A DNA stretch of 64,000 nucleotides from positions 2,649,001 to 2,713,000 of the forward strand of contig NZ_CP106793.1 in assembly GCF_025642135.1 (NCBI RefSeq), in the 5' to 3' direction. The position numbers and the translations under genes were made by a program. Positions 8,349 to 17,807 of the stretch are shown here, in pieces (position 1 is the first letter of the stretch; every line of letters begins with the position of its first letter). This DNA comes from Streptomyces cynarae. GTDB lineage: Bacteria > Actinomycetota > Actinomycetes > Streptomycetales > Streptomycetaceae. Under the pieces are notes generated by a model that ran no database searches, was not told the origin of the DNA, and saw nothing but the letters and a program-made list of their open reading frames with translations.

Positions 8349-10457
8349 GTGCCTCCGTTGAACTTGTGGTCGATCTATCAGCATGGCTTCGCGCGCGTCG
8401 CCGCGTGCACGGGTCACACCGTCATCGCGGATCCGCACGCCAACGCCGAAGCGGTCCTGCGCCACGCGCGCCGGTGCGCCGGGGAGGGGGTCGCCGTCGC
8501 CGTCTTCCCGGAGATGGTGCTGTCCGGCTACTCGATCGAGGACCTGCTGCTTCAGGACGCGCTGCTCGACCAGGTCGAGGAGGCGCTGAAGGAGGTGGTG
8601 GCCGGATCGGCTCAGCTGCTGCCGGTCCTGGTCGTCGGTGCCCCGCTGCGCCACCGCAACCGGGTCTACAACTGCGCGGTCATCGTGCACCGCGGCCGCG
8701 TCCTCGGTGTCGTGCCCAAGTCGTATCCGCCGAACTACCGGGAGTTCTACGAGCGCCGGCAGATCGGCGACGGCGCCGACGAGCGCGGCGGGTCCATCCG
8801 GGTGGGCGGCGAGACCGTACCGTTCGGCGTGGATCTGCTGTTCGCGGCCGAGGACGTACCCGGCCTGGTGCTGCACGCGGAGATCTGCGAGGACATGTGG
8901 GTGCCGGTGCCGCCCAGCGCGGAGGCGGCCCTCGCCGGTGCGACCGTCCTGGTCAACCTCTCGGGCAGCCCGATCACGGTCGGGCGGGCCGAGGACCGCA
9001 AGCTGCTGTGCCGCTCGGCGTCCTCCCGCTGCCTCGCCGCGTACGTCTACGCGGCGGCCGGCCTCGGCGAGTCGACCACCGACCTGTCCTGGGACGGCCA
9101 GACCATGATCTACGAGAACGGCGTGCTGCTGGCCGAGACCGAGCGGTTCCCGCTCGGCGACACTTACGCGGTGGCCGACGTGGACCTCGACCTGCTGCGG
9201 CAGGAGCGGCAGCGGATGGGCACGTTCGACGACAACCGCCGTACGCACCGCGCACGGACCGGCGACTTCCGGACGGTCGGGTTCGAGCTCGATCCGCCGC
9301 TCACCGACCTGGGGCTGCGCCGTCGCCTGGAGCGCTTCCCGTTCGTGCCCGCCGACCCCGAGCGCCTCGCCCTGGACTGCTTCGAGGCGTACAACATCCA
9401 GGTCGAGGGCCTCCAGCAGCGCCTCGCGGCGATCGGCGGCCCGAAGGTGGTCATCGGGGTGTCCGGCGGCCTCGACTCCACGCACGCGCTGATCGTCGCC
9501 GCCCGCGCCATGGACCGCGCGGGCCGCCCGCGCAGCGACATCCTGGCCTTCACGCTGCCCGGCTTCGCCACCAGCGACCACACCAAGGACAACGCCCACA
9601 AGCTGATGAACTCGCTCGGCGTGACCGCTGCCGAGCTGGACATCACGCCCACCGCGCGGCTCATGCTGAAGGAGATGGGCCACCCGTTCGCCTCCGGCGA
9701 GCCGGTGTACGACGTCACCTTTGAGAACGTGCAGGCCGGGCTGCGCACCGACTACCTGTTCCGGCTCGCCAACCAGCGCGGCGGCATCGTGCTGGGCACC
9801 GGCGACCTGTCGGAGCTGGCGCTCGGCTGGTCCACGTACGGCGTGGGCGACCAGATGAGCCACTACAACGTCAACTCGGGCGTGCCGAAGACGCTGATCC
9901 AGCATCTGATCCGCTGGGTCATCAGCAGCGGGCAGTTCGACGAGGAGACGGGCAAGACGCTCGCCGCGATCCTCGACACCGAGATCAGCCCGGAGCTGGT
10001 GCCGGGCGAGGAGATGCAGTCCACCGAGTCGAAGATCGGCCCGTACGCGCTGCACGACTTCACGCTCTTCCATGTGCTGCGGTACGGCTTCAGGCCGTCG
10101 AAGATCGCCTTCCTGGCCTGGCACGCCTGGCACGACCCGGAGGCCGGCGCCTGGCCGCCGAACTTCCCCGAGGCCGAGCGGGTGGCGTACGACCTGCCGG
10201 AGATCCGGCACTGGCTGGAGGTCTTCTGCCGCCGCTTCTTCGCGTTCGCGCAGTTCAAGCGGTCCGCCATGCCGAACGGGCCGAAGGTCTCGGCCGGCGG
10301 TTCGCTCTCCCCGCGCGGCGACTGGCGCGCACCGTCCGACAGCAACGCGCGGGCCTGGCTGCGGGACCTCGCCCGCTTCGACATCGAAAACATCGAGGGC
10401 ATCGAGGGCATCGAGGACGTCGAGGAGATCCAGGACATCGAGGACGTAGCACGGTGA
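8349..10457 (+). CDS. nadE: Glutamine-dependent NAD+ synthetase
   Basis: 702 residues. The N-terminal nitrilase-fold glutaminase (about 1-310) has the catalytic Glu in VFPEMVLSGYS, Lys in VPKSYPPN and Cys in HAEICEDMW. The C-terminal synthetase domain has the ATP P-loop GVSGGLDSTHAL and GTGDLSELALGWSTYG. It amidates nicotinic acid adenine dinucleotide using ammonia channelled from glutamine. The GTG start at 8349 (PPLNLWSIYQHGF) follows the conserved family N-terminus. The C-terminus carries an unusual Ile-Glu-rich tail (about 24 residues) encoded by 9-base repeats, beyond where relatives usually end. The converging exporter gene shares the terminator at 10504-10535. Confidence 0.95.
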   Translation: MPPLNLWSIYQHGFARVAACTGHTVIADPHANAEAVLRHARRCAGEGVAVAVFPEMVLSGYSIEDLLLQDALLDQVEEALKEVVAGSAQLLPVLVVGAPLRHRNRVYNCAVIVHRGRVLGVVPKSYPPNYREFYERRQIGDGADERGGSIRVGGETVPFGVDLLFAAEDVPGLVLHAEICEDMWVPVPPSAEAALAGATVLVNLSGSPITVGRAEDRKLLCRSASSRCLAAYVYAAAGLGESTTDLSWDGQTMIYENGVLLAETERFPLGDTYAVADVDLDLLRQERQRMGTFDDNRRTHRARTGDFRTVGFELDPPLTDLGLRRRLERFPFVPADPERLALDCFEAYNIQVEGLQQRLAAIGGPKVVIGVSGGLDSTHALIVAARAMDRAGRPRSDILAFTLPGFATSDHTKDNAHKLMNSLGVTAAELDITPTARLMLKEMGHPFASGEPVYDVTFENVQAGLRTDYLFRLANQRGGIVLGTGDLSELALGWSTYGVGDQMSHYNVNSGVPKTLIQHLIRWVISSGQFDEETGKTLAAILDTEISPELVPGEEMQSTESKIGPYALHDFTLFHVLRYGFRPSKIAFLAWHAWHDPEAGAWPPNFPEAERVAYDLPEIRHWLEVFCRRFFAFAQFKRSAMPNGPKVSAGGSLSPRGDWRAPSDSNARAWLRDLARFDIENIEGIEGIEDVEEIQDIEDVAR
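10383..10445 (+). repeat. Seven 9-base repeats encoding the NadE tail
   Basis: Seven consecutive in-frame 9-mers related to ATCGAGGGC encode Ile/Val-Glu/Gln-(Gly/Asp/Asn/Glu) triplets in the last residues of nadE. The tract sits outside the conserved synthetase domain and looks like recent microsatellite-type expansion. Confidence 0.85.
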
Positions 10458-10503
10458 CCGGCCCGCACGGGACCGCCTGAGCGACAGCGACGGCACCAAC
10501 GAC

Positions 10504-10535
10504 AAGGGGTGCCCGGTGGAGACCGGGCACCCCTT
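10504..10535. terminator. Bidirectional terminator between nadE and the MFS gene
   Basis: A perfect 14-bp stem (AAGGGGTGCCCGGT and its complement, loop GGAG) lies between convergent genes. It ends in TT on the plus strand and, read on the minus strand, also begins AA and ends TT, so it can serve both. Confidence 0.85.
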
Positions 10536-10553
10536 CGTCGTGGCGCGCGGAGA

Positions 10554-11774
10554 TCAGCGGTACAGCGCCTCCGACTCCTGCGGCAGGTGCGAGGCGACCA
10601 CCCGCTGCCGTCCGGCGTGCTGAGCGACCCGGCGCCGGTCCACCGCAGCCGCCGTCGCGGCCACCGCGAGCCCCAGCACCGCCAGCCCCGCCCCGGCCAC
10701 CGCCGGAGAGGTCACGCCGAAGCCGGCGGCCAGCGCGAGGCCGCCGATCCACGCTCCGCCCGCGTTCGCCAGGTTGAACGCCGCCTGGTTCGCCGAGGAG
10801 GCCAGCGACGGCGCCGCCGACGCCTTCTCCATGACCATGAGCTGTAGCGGCGACCCGGTGACGAACGCCGCCATGCCCAGCAGCGTCACCGCCAGGGCCG
10901 CGCTCCACTCGGCGCTCATCAGGAGCGGGAAGAGGGACAGGACCGCCGCCAGCGACGTCAGGCCGCCGAACAGCGTGCCCCGCAGCGAGTGGTCCGCCAG
11001 CCGGCCGCCCACCAGGTTGCCGATCGTCGCGCCCACGCCGAACAGGGCCAGCAGGAGCGTCACGCTCGAGTCGGCGTAGCCCGCCGCGTCCGTCAGCATC
11101 GGCGTGACATAGCTGTACGCCGAGAACAGCGCGCCGAAGCCCGCCACGGTCGTCCCCAGCGCCAACCACACGGGCAGCGAGCGCAGGGCGGCCAGTTCGC
11201 CGCGCAGGCCGCCGGCCGGGGCGTGGGTGTGGTCGTGCGGGATCAGCAGGAAGAGGGAGGCGATCGCGGCCAGGCCGATCGCGCTCACGCCCAGGAACGT
11301 GGCGCGCCACCCCAGGTGCTGGCCCATCAGCGTGGCCACCGGCACACCCGCGATGTTCGCGACCGTCAGGCCCATGAACATCAGCGAGACCGAGCGGGCC
11401 TTGCGCTCGGGCGCCACCAGGTCGGTGGCGACGACCGCGCCGACGCCGAAGAACGCCCCGTGCGGCAGCCCGCTCAGGAAGCGGGCGGCCAGCAGCCAGC
11501 CGTACCCGGGCGCCAGCGCGGAGAGGGCGTTGCCCAGCACGAACAGGGCCATCAGGCCGATCAGGACCGTGCGCCTGGACATGCGCGCCGTGACCGCGGC
11601 GAGCAGCGGCGCGCCGATCACCACGCCCAAGGCGTACGCCGAGACCAGGTGCCCGGCGGTGGGGATGGATATGTGCAGGTCGTCCGCGACATCGGGCAGG
11701 AGGCCCATCATCACGAACTCGGTTGTTCCGATGCCGAAGGCGCCCACGGCGAGGGCGAGCAGGGCCAGGGGCAT
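10554..11774 (-). CDS. MFS exporter, DHA1 (AraJ/CmlR-like)
   Basis: 406 residues with twelve predicted membrane helices. The first helix contains GTTEFVMMGLLPDVA, a hallmark of the DHA1 drug/sugar exporter group. The loop 2-3 motif A appears as ARMSRRTVL and motif C-like glycines as GLPHGAFFGVGA. It probably expels drugs or small metabolites by proton antiport. The start at 11774 (MPLALLALAVG) has GGAAAGG upstream; the frame remains open further upstream but lacks family similarity there. No linked regulator is obvious. Confidence 0.88.
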   Translation of the reverse strand: MPLALLALAVGAFGIGTTEFVMMGLLPDVADDLHISIPTAGHLVSAYALGVVIGAPLLAAVTARMSRRTVLIGLMALFVLGNALSALAPGYGWLLAARFLSGLPHGAFFGVGAVVATDLVAPERKARSVSLMFMGLTVANIAGVPVATLMGQHLGWRATFLGVSAIGLAAIASLFLLIPHDHTHAPAGGLRGELAALRSLPVWLALGTTVAGFGALFSAYSYVTPMLTDAAGYADSSVTLLLALFGVGATIGNLVGGRLADHSLRGTLFGGLTSLAAVLSLFPLLMSAEWSAALAVTLLGMAAFVTGSPLQLMVMEKASAAPSLASSANQAAFNLANAGGAWIGGLALAAGFGVTSPAVAGAGLAVLGLAVAATAAAVDRRRVAQHAGRQRVVASHLPQESEALYR

Positions 11775-11872
11775 GAAGTGCCTGTGCCTTTCCAAAACGG
11801 GTTCCGTACGTCGTCTGCGTTTCGTATGTTCACGTACGGAACAAAGTCTGGCAGGCCCAGTATTCCGCGAGG

Positions 11873-12907
11873 TCAAGGGGTGGTGACGTTCACACGTGCC
11901 GCCACCGGCAGATGGTCGCTCCCCGTCTGCGGCAGCGTCCACGAACTCACCGGCTCGATGCCCTTGACCATGATCTGGTCGATCCGCGCCATCGGGAACG
12001 ACGCCGGCCAGCTGAACCCGAAACCACTGCCGGCCGCGCCCTGCGTGGAACGCATCTGGGAGGTGACGGCGTTGAGCGCTCGGTCGTTCATGGTGCCGTT
12101 CAGGTCGCCGAGCAGGATCACCTTGCTCAGCTTCTCCTCTGCGATGGCCTCTCCGAGCGCGTCCGCGCTGGTGTCCCGCTGCCGCGCCGTGAACCCGGCG
12201 GCCAGCTTCACCCGCACGGAGGGCATGTGGGCGACGTAGACGGCGACCTCCCCCTCCGGCGTGCGCACGGCGGCCCGCATCGCCCGCGTCCAGCCCAGTT
12301 TGATGTCCACGGGCTCGACCCCGCTCAGCGGGTACTTGCTCCACAACCCGACCGTGCCCTGCACCGAGTGGTACCGGTACGTCGACGCCAGCGCCCGCTC
12401 GTACACCGGCACGGCGGACGCCTTCAGCTCCTCCAGCGCCAGCACGTCCGCCCCGGACGCGGCCACGTCCCGGGCGGTGTCGGACGGGTCGGGGTTGTCG
12501 GCGTTCACGTTGTGCGTGGCGACGGTCAGGTCGCCGCCGCTGCCGCTCTTGTCGCCGAGCAGCCCGCCGAAGAGGTTCAGCCAGACCGTCACGGGCACCA
12601 GCACCGCGATCAGCGCCGTCGCCGACTTCCGCAGCAGCGAGAGGATCAGCAGCAGCGGCACGCCCACGATCCCGAGCCACGGCAGGAACGTCTCCGTCAG
12701 GGAGCCGAGGTTTCCGACCCTGTTGGGGATCCGCGCGTGCAGCAGCATCACCAGCGCGAGGACCACCGCGAGCGCGGCCAGGACGATGCCGCGACGCCAG
12801 ATGCCGCGGTCACCGCGCAGAGCGTCGTACAGGCGCCGGAGCCGGGATCCTCTGCGGCCCGGCCCCGTGCCGCCGCCACCCGTCTCCGTCATGTACGCCT
12901 GCGCCAT
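11873..12907 (-). CDS. Membrane-anchored endonuclease/exonuclease/phosphatase-fold protein
   Basis: 344 residues. Three hydrophobic helices (about 40-125) precede an extracytoplasmic EEP domain with the family signatures THNVNADN, ALEELK, GDLNGTMND and the terminal GSDHLPV. Such proteins hydrolyse phosphodiester or phosphomonoester bonds, and the substrate here is unknown. A GTGAGG ribosome site supports the start at 12907; an alternative ATG lies five codons in (12892). It is co-directional with the downstream exporter but 98 bases separate them. Confidence 0.85.
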   Translation of the reverse strand: MAQAYMTETGGGGTGPGRRGSRLRRLYDALRGDRGIWRRGIVLAALAVVLALVMLLHARIPNRVGNLGSLTETFLPWLGIVGVPLLLILSLLRKSATALIAVLVPVTVWLNLFGGLLGDKSGSGGDLTVATHNVNADNPDPSDTARDVAASGADVLALEELKASAVPVYERALASTYRYHSVQGTVGLWSKYPLSGVEPVDIKLGWTRAMRAAVRTPEGEVAVYVAHMPSVRVKLAAGFTARQRDTSADALGEAIAEEKLSKVILLGDLNGTMNDRALNAVTSQMRSTQGAAGSGFGFSWPASFPMARIDQIMVKGIEPVSSWTLPQTGSDHLPVAARVNVTTP

Positions 12908-13112
12908 ACCGTCGCCTCACACCTTGCCGTGCACTCCGTCATCCCCCCGCGGTAACGACCCTAGGGGATGATCGGCTCCGTCCCTGCCGCCCCATGACGG
13001 CCGTACGCGCACGAGGACGAACGAGGCGGCGTCCGAAGTTCCGAACGGGGGTTCCTGAGAGGCCTTCTGTGACGAAACGCGCACATACGCGCGGGAAATC
13101 GGCGCGTGAGCG

Positions 13113-13742
13113 TTACGATCTGACGGGTCGTAGGCCTTCCAGGGCCGTGTCGACGATCCGCTCGCTCAAGCCCTCCTCGAGCGGTGCCTCGGGGCGCAGC
13201 AGGGAGCGTACGAGCATGGGGGCGACCAGCATGTCGTTCATCAGATCGATGTCCACGTCCGTGCGCAGCTCGCCGTTCCGCTGTCCGCGGCGCAGGATGT
13301 CGAGGCTGAGCCTGCGCCGGGGTGCTATGACGGTCGCGTGATAGGCGGCCCAGATCTTGGGGCTGGACTTCATCTGCGCCTGCACGTTGCGCAGGATCGC
13401 CGAGGAGCGGCTGGCGAGGGCGCGCTGCCGCAGCCACTCCAGCAGCACGACCAGGTCGTCGCGCATCGAGGTGCCCGGCAGTTCGGGGTCCTCGGGGTCG
13501 GCGGCGCGCAGGACGTCGACGAAGAGGTCCTCCTTGTTGTTCCACCGCCGGTAGATGGTGGCCTTGCCGACGCCCGCGGTGCGGGCGATGCGCTCTATGG
13601 ACAGGTCGGCGAGGGACACGCCGTCCTCCATGAGCTTCATCACCCCTTCGATGATGGCCCGTTCGACGGCCTCGCTGCGCGGACGTCCGCGTACGGGCCA
13701 CTCCTGCTGCTGGGTCCGGGGCCTGCTCTCGGCGAGGCTCAC
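13113..13742 (-). CDS. TetR-family repressor of the adjacent exporter
   Basis: 209 residues from a GTG start that has GGAG six bases upstream; an in-frame TTG at 13796 is less likely. The N-terminal TetR helix-turn-helix reads SIERIARTAGVGKATIYRRW, and the C-terminal ligand-binding half is divergent (TetR_C type). It lies downstream of and co-directional with the 14-helix exporter gene, so it probably binds the 35-bp palindrome before that gene and autoregulates the operon. Ligand unknown. Confidence 0.9.
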   Translation of the reverse strand: MSLAESRPRTQQQEWPVRGRPRSEAVERAIIEGVMKLMEDGVSLADLSIERIARTAGVGKATIYRRWNNKEDLFVDVLRAADPEDPELPGTSMRDDLVVLLEWLRQRALASRSSAILRNVQAQMKSSPKIWAAYHATVIAPRRRLSLDILRRGQRNGELRTDVDIDLMNDMLVAPMLVRSLLRPEAPLEEGLSERIVDTALEGLRPVRS

Positions 13743-13835
13743 GTTCGACTCCGTCCTTGGCCGGCGGTGGGATGTTCCCCCGCTGTCTGTCGTCAACGGG
13801 CACCCGGCTGTCCGAGTGCCCGCCTTGACGTACCG

Positions 13836-15425
13836 TCAGTGATCGGCCGCGACCAGCTCCGGCTCCTCCGTGCCGGTCCGTGCGGCCGCCTTCCCGGGCA
13901 GGAACAGCGCGACCACCACGGCGCCGAGCACCGCCACGCCCGCGCCCCACAGCGCGGTGACGTGCATGGCGTGCAGGAACGCGTCGTTGGCCGGGGAGAC
14001 GAGCGCCCTGCCCTTCGGGCCGAGCTTGGCGGCGACGCCGAGGGTCGCCTCGATGGACTCGCCCGCGGTGTGGCGTACGCCTGCCGGCAGGAACGTCAGC
14101 TTGTCCTGGATGCCGTCGCGGTACGACGTCGACAGGACCGAGCCGAGCACCGCGATGCCGAGCGCGCCGCCCACCTGACGGAAGGTGTTGCTGAGCGCGG
14201 ACGCGGAGCCGGCCTTCTCGCGGGGAAGGGCCTGCATTATGACGACGCTGGTCGGGGTCATGATGTGCGCCATCCCGGTGCCCATCAGGAAGAACAGGAC
14301 CTCGAGGATCCAGATGGGCGTGTCCGCCGTCAGGGCGGCGAACGCGGCGAGCATCGCGGCGATGATGAGCATGCCCGCGGTGGTGGTGGCCTTGTTGCCG
14401 AACCGGTCGACCAGCAGCCGGGCACGCGGCGCGAAGATCAGCTGTGCGGCGGCCAGCGGCAGCAACAGCAGACCGGCCTGCAGCGGCGAGTAGCCGCGCA
14501 CACTCTGGGTGTAGAAGACGGAGAAGAAGGTCACGCCCATCAACGCGAAGAAGACCAGGGAGATCGCGGTGATGGCCGAGGAGAAGGCCTTGTTCTTGAA
14601 GTAGCCGACGTCGATGGACGGGTGGTCGCTGCGCTTCTCGAACACGACGAAGAGCGCGAGGACGGCGAGGCCGGCCAGTATGGTCCCGATCACCTTGGTG
14701 TCGGTGAAGTCGGCGAGCTGGCCGCCCTTGATGATGCCGTAGACGAGCAGGACCAGGCCGACGACGGACAGCACGACGCCGATGGGGTCGAGGCGCCCGG
14801 GGCTGGGGTCGCGGGAGTCGGGGACCAGCCAGATCATCAGGGCGAGCGCCAGGATCACGATCGGCACGTTGATCAGGAAGACGGAGCCCCACCAGAAGTG
14901 GTCGAGCAGCACCCCGCCGGTGATCGGCCCTATGGCGATGGCGAGGCCGACGCCGCCGGCCCAGATGCCGATGGCCTTGGGCTGCTCGTCGCGCTCGAAG
15001 ACGTTCATGAGGACGGCGAGCGTGGCCGGCATCACGAAGGCCGCGCCGAGGGCCATGAGGGCGCGGAACGCAATCAGCTGATCGGGTGAACCGGATTCCG
15101 CGGCGAGCGCCGACCCCGCGCCGAACACCACGAGACCGGCCAGCAGCGCCTTCTTCCGGCCCAGACGGTCGCCCAGCAGCCCCGCGGTGAACAGCAGCCC
15201 GGCGAAGACGAGCGTGTAGGCGTTGATGGCCCACTCCAGCTCGCTCTGGGTGGCGCCGAGGCCGATCGGCGCGGGGGTGGAGATCGTCTTGATGGCGACG
15301 TTCAGGATGGAGTTGTCGAGCACCACGATCAGCAGGCTGAGCATCAGCGTGCCGAGGATGGCCCACCGGCGCCGGTGCACGGCATCGGGCACCCGCCGTT
15401 CGACAGGGGCAGCAGGGGTAGTCAT
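13836..15425 (-). CDS. MFS drug exporter, DHA2 (EmrB/QacA-like)
   Basis: 529 residues, fourteen predicted helices. Family landmarks are [13 protein letters not shown] in helix 1, the motif A loop [11 protein letters not shown] and the motif C region [23 protein letters not shown]. This is the EmrB/QacA group that exports hydrophobic drugs by proton antiport. The TetR gene follows about 90 bases downstream on the same strand, and a strong operator palindrome lies 17 bases upstream of the ATG, indicating substrate-induced expression. Confidence 0.93.
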   Translation of the reverse strand: MTTPAAPVERRVPDAVHRRRWAILGTLMLSLLIVVLDNSILNVAIKTISTPAPIGLGATQSELEWAINAYTLVFAGLLFTAGLLGDRLGRKKALLAGLVVFGAGSALAAESGSPDQLIAFRALMALGAAFVMPATLAVLMNVFERDEQPKAIGIWAGGVGLAIAIGPITGGVLLDHFWWGSVFLINVPIVILALALMIWLVPDSRDPSPGRLDPIGVVLSVVGLVLLVYGIIKGGQLADFTDTKVIGTILAGLAVLALFVVFEKRSDHPSIDVGYFKNKAFSSAITAISLVFFALMGVTFFSVFYTQSVRGYSPLQAGLLLLPLAAAQLIFAPRARLLVDRFGNKATTTAGMLIIAAMLAAFAALTADTPIWILEVLFFLMGTGMAHIMTPTSVVIMQALPREKAGSASALSNTFRQVGGALGIAVLGSVLSTSYRDGIQDKLTFLPAGVRHTAGESIEATLGVAAKLGPKGRALVSPANDAFLHAMHVTALWGAGVAVLGAVVVALFLPGKAAARTGTEEPELVAADH

Positions 15426-15441
15426 ATGAGCGAGCCTAGGC

Positions 15442-15476
15442 GACTTCCGATACGGAACCGTCTCGTATCGGAAGTC
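15442..15476. promoter_or_regulatory. 35-bp palindromic operator (TetR type)
   Basis: Perfect 13-base inverted arms, GACTTCCGATACG (15442-15454) and its complement (15464-15476), surround a nine-base centre. The inner CGATACG...CGTATCG has the form of TetR-family sites. Its position immediately upstream of the exporter start would block transcription of the exporter-tetR operon. Confidence 0.85.
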
Positions 15477-15711
15477 TTTACGGACTCCTTAAGAAGAGAC
15501 CTGGCTCACGTGTCAAACGGCCCAATCCGCAAGACACGGACTCGGCCCCGAGGTCGAGCGGCAACCTGTCCCCCGGCCCGGGCCGAGGTCGGCCCCCGGC
15601 GCGGGCCGAGCCCCGCCCCCTGCCCTAGCCGCGCGTGGCACGAGGTGCCACCATGGGGGTGGTCCGGGGACGCCGTCAGGGCGCCTCGAGATGACAGAAG
15701 GAGCCGTTGCG

Positions 15712-16599
15712 ATGACGCAGCTTCCGGCTGCCCAGGGGCAGCACGCTCAGGGCACGCTCAGGTCCTCCGACAGCAGCAAGGCGCTGTACGGGGGGAAGAG
15801 CACCCGCCGTATCACCGTCCGCGACCTCACCGCCGCCAAGGAGCGCGGCGAGAAGTGGCCCATGCTCACCGCCTACGACGCGATGACCGCGTCCGTGTTC
15901 GACGAGGCCGGCATCCCGGTCATGCTCGTCGGCGACTCGGCGGGCAACTGCCACCTGGGGTACGAGACGACCGTGCCCGTCACCCTCGACGAGATGACCA
16001 TGCTCTCCGCCGCTGTCGTACGGGGCACCAAGCGCGCCCTGATCGTCGGCGACCTGCCCTTCGGCTCGTACCAGGAGGGCCCGGTGCAGGCGCTGCGCTC
16101 GGCGACCCGGCTGGTGAAGGAGGCCGGGGTCGGCGCGGTGAAGCTGGAGGGCGGCGAGCGCTCGCACCGCCAGATCGAGCTGCTGGTGGAGTCCGGCATC
16201 CCGGTCATGGCGCACATCGGCCTCACCCCGCAGTCCGTGAACGCCATGGGGTACCGCGTGCAGGGCCGCGGCGAGGAGGCGGCCGCGCAGCTGCTGCGGG
16301 ACGCCAAGGCGGTGCAGGACGCCGGTGCGTTCGCGGTGGTCCTGGAGCTGGTCCCGGCGGAGCTGGCGGCCGAGGTGACGCGGGTGCTGCACATTCCGAC
16401 GGTCGGCATCGGCGCCGGTCCGGACACCGACGCGCAGGTGCTCGTGTGGACGGACATGCTCGGACTGACCGGGGGCCGGGTGCCGAAGTTCGTGAAGAAG
16501 TACGCGGATCTGCGCCAGGTGATGGGCGACGCGGCGAAGGCGTTCGCCGAGGACGTGGTGGGCGGGACGTTCCCGCTCGAGGAGCACTCGGTCCACTGA
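15712..16599 (+). CDS. panB: 3-methyl-2-oxobutanoate hydroxymethyltransferase
   Basis: 295 residues, TIM barrel. Signatures are MLTAYDAMTASVFDEAGI, the Mg2+ site VGDSAGNCHLGYETT, VKLEGGERS, MAHIGLTPQSVN and the catalytic Glu region VVLELVP. It transfers a hydroxymethyl group from methylenetetrahydrofolate to alpha-ketoisovalerate, the first step to pantothenate. The start at 15712 is supported by GAAGGAG; an in-frame ATG at 15691 lies upstream of that site. A terminator follows at 16670-16701. Confidence 0.96.
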   Translation: MTQLPAAQGQHAQGTLRSSDSSKALYGGKSTRRITVRDLTAAKERGEKWPMLTAYDAMTASVFDEAGIPVMLVGDSAGNCHLGYETTVPVTLDEMTMLSAAVVRGTKRALIVGDLPFGSYQEGPVQALRSATRLVKEAGVGAVKLEGGERSHRQIELLVESGIPVMAHIGLTPQSVNAMGYRVQGRGEEAAAQLLRDAKAVQDAGAFAVVLELVPAELAAEVTRVLHIPTVGIGAGPDTDAQVLVWTDMLGLTGGRVPKFVKKYADLRQVMGDAAKAFAEDVVGGTFPLEEHSVH

Positions 16600-16669
16600 C
16601 GTTCGCCAGCCGTCCACACGGCGAAGCCCGACAATGCCACCGCCCCGCGCCCCTTCGGGCGGCGCGCAG

Positions 16670-16701
16670 CAGCCCGCCGATCTTCCCCCGTCGGCGGGCT
16701 G
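16670..16701 (+). terminator. Terminator after panB
   Basis: An 11-bp stem (CAGCCCGCCGA at 16670-16680 paired with 16691-16701, ten-base loop) followed by TTTG ends the panB unit and sits directly before the phased repeats. Confidence 0.7.
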
Positions 16702-16710
16702 TTTGCCGTC

Positions 16711-16759
16711 TGTCGGCAACCTGTCGGCGGCTGTAGGTGCGCTGTCGGTCGTTTGTCGG
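16711..16759 (+). promoter_or_regulatory. Five phased TGTCGG direct repeats before the ABC exporter
   Basis: Hexamers begin at 16711, 16722, 16732 (TGTAGG), 16743 and 16754, a spacing of 11, 10, 11 and 11 bases, so all face one side of the helix. The last ends 22 bases before the ATG of the ATPase gene. No clear ribosome site follows, so transcription may be leaderless. Such 11-bp phased direct repeats are the binding form of SARP-type activators and of some cooperative repressors. Confidence 0.55.
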
Positions 16760-16781
16760 TGGGGGCTGACACCTTCGTGGC

Positions 16782-17807
16782 ATGACGCGAATCGACAACA
16801 CCCCGAAGGACGCCGCACCGGACGCGGCCGTCACCGTGCGGGGGCTGGTCAAGCACTACGGTGAGACCAAGGCGCTGGACGGCGTCGACCTCGATGTGCG
16901 CGAGGGCACCGTCCTCGGCGTACTGGGGCCGAACGGTGCCGGCAAGACCACCCTCGTGCGCTGCCTGTCCACCCTCATCACCCCGGACGCCGGCCACGCC
17001 GTCGTCGCCGGCTACGACGTCGTACGACAGCCGCGGCAGACGCGCCGCGTGATAGGCCTCACCGGCCAGTACGCCTCCGTGGACGAGAAGCTGTCCGGTT
17101 TCGAGAACCTCTACATGATCGGCCGGCTCCTCGACCTGCCCCGCAAGGAGGCCCGCGCCCGGGCCGACGGGCTGCTGGAGCGGTTCTCGCTCACCGAGGC
17201 CGCGAAGCGCCCGGCGTCCACGTACTCCGGCGGCATGCGCCGGCGCCTGGACCTCGCCGCCTCGATGATCGGGCACCCGGCGGTGCTCTACCTGGACGAG
17301 CCGACCACCGGCCTCGACCCGCGCACCCGGAACGAGGTGTGGACCGAGGTCAAGCGGATGGTCGCCGAGGGCGCCACCGTGCTGCTCACCACCCAGTACA
17401 TGGAGGAGGCCGAACAGCTCGCCTCCGAGCTGACCGTCATCGACCGCGGCAAGGTCATCGCGGGCGGCGGCATCGACGAACTGAAGGCCAAGGTCGGCGG
17501 CCGTACGCTGCGCGTCCGCCCGGCCGACCGGGCGGAGCTGCGCCCGACGGCCGCGGCACTCGACGAGTTCGGCCTCACCGGTCCCGGCGGCGCGACCGTG
17601 GACACCGAGACCGGCACCGTCCTCGTGCCGATCCTCAGCGACGAGCAGCTGACCGCGGTGGTCGGCGCGCTCACCGCCCGCGGCATCACGCTCGCCGGCA
17701 TCTCCACCGAACTGCCCAGCCTGGACGAGGTGTTCCTGTCCCTCACCGGCCACAAGGCCGGAGCCCCGCAGGACGCGTCCCCCGCCCGTGAGGAGGTCGC
17801 CGCATGA
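16782..17807 (+). CDS. ABC exporter ATP-binding subunit (DrrA-like)
   Basis: 341 residues. Walker A is GPNGAGKTTL, the Q-loop region TGQYASVDEKLSG, the signature YSGGMRRRLDLA and Walker B VLYLDEPTTGLDPRTR, followed by the switch region LLTTQYMEEAEQL. The C-terminal about 90 residues are the DrrA-type regulatory extension, ending LPSLDEVFLSLTGHK. The family powers export of drugs such as daunorubicin. Its stop overlaps the permease start by four bases (ATGA). The phased repeats upstream probably control the pair. Confidence 0.94.
   Translation: MTRIDNTPKDAAPDAAVTVRGLVKHYGETKALDGVDLDVREGTVLGVLGPNGAGKTTLVRCLSTLITPDAGHAVVAGYDVVRQPRQTRRVIGLTGQYASVDEKLSGFENLYMIGRLLDLPRKEARARADGLLERFSLTEAAKRPASTYSGGMRRRLDLAASMIGHPAVLYLDEPTTGLDPRTRNEVWTEVKRMVAEGATVLLTTQYMEEAEQLASELTVIDRGKVIAGGGIDELKAKVGGRTLRVRPADRAELRPTAAALDEFGLTGPGGATVDTETGTVLVPILSDEQLTAVVGALTARGITLAGISTELPSLDEVFLSLTGHKAGAPQDASPAREEVAA

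Noticed and set aside
6138..10505. A 1,455-codon open frame on the minus strand
   Set aside because: It is antisense to the S53 protease and nadE, both certain genes, and consists of Arg/Val/Gly-rich low-similarity sequence, the usual shadow in high-GC DNA.
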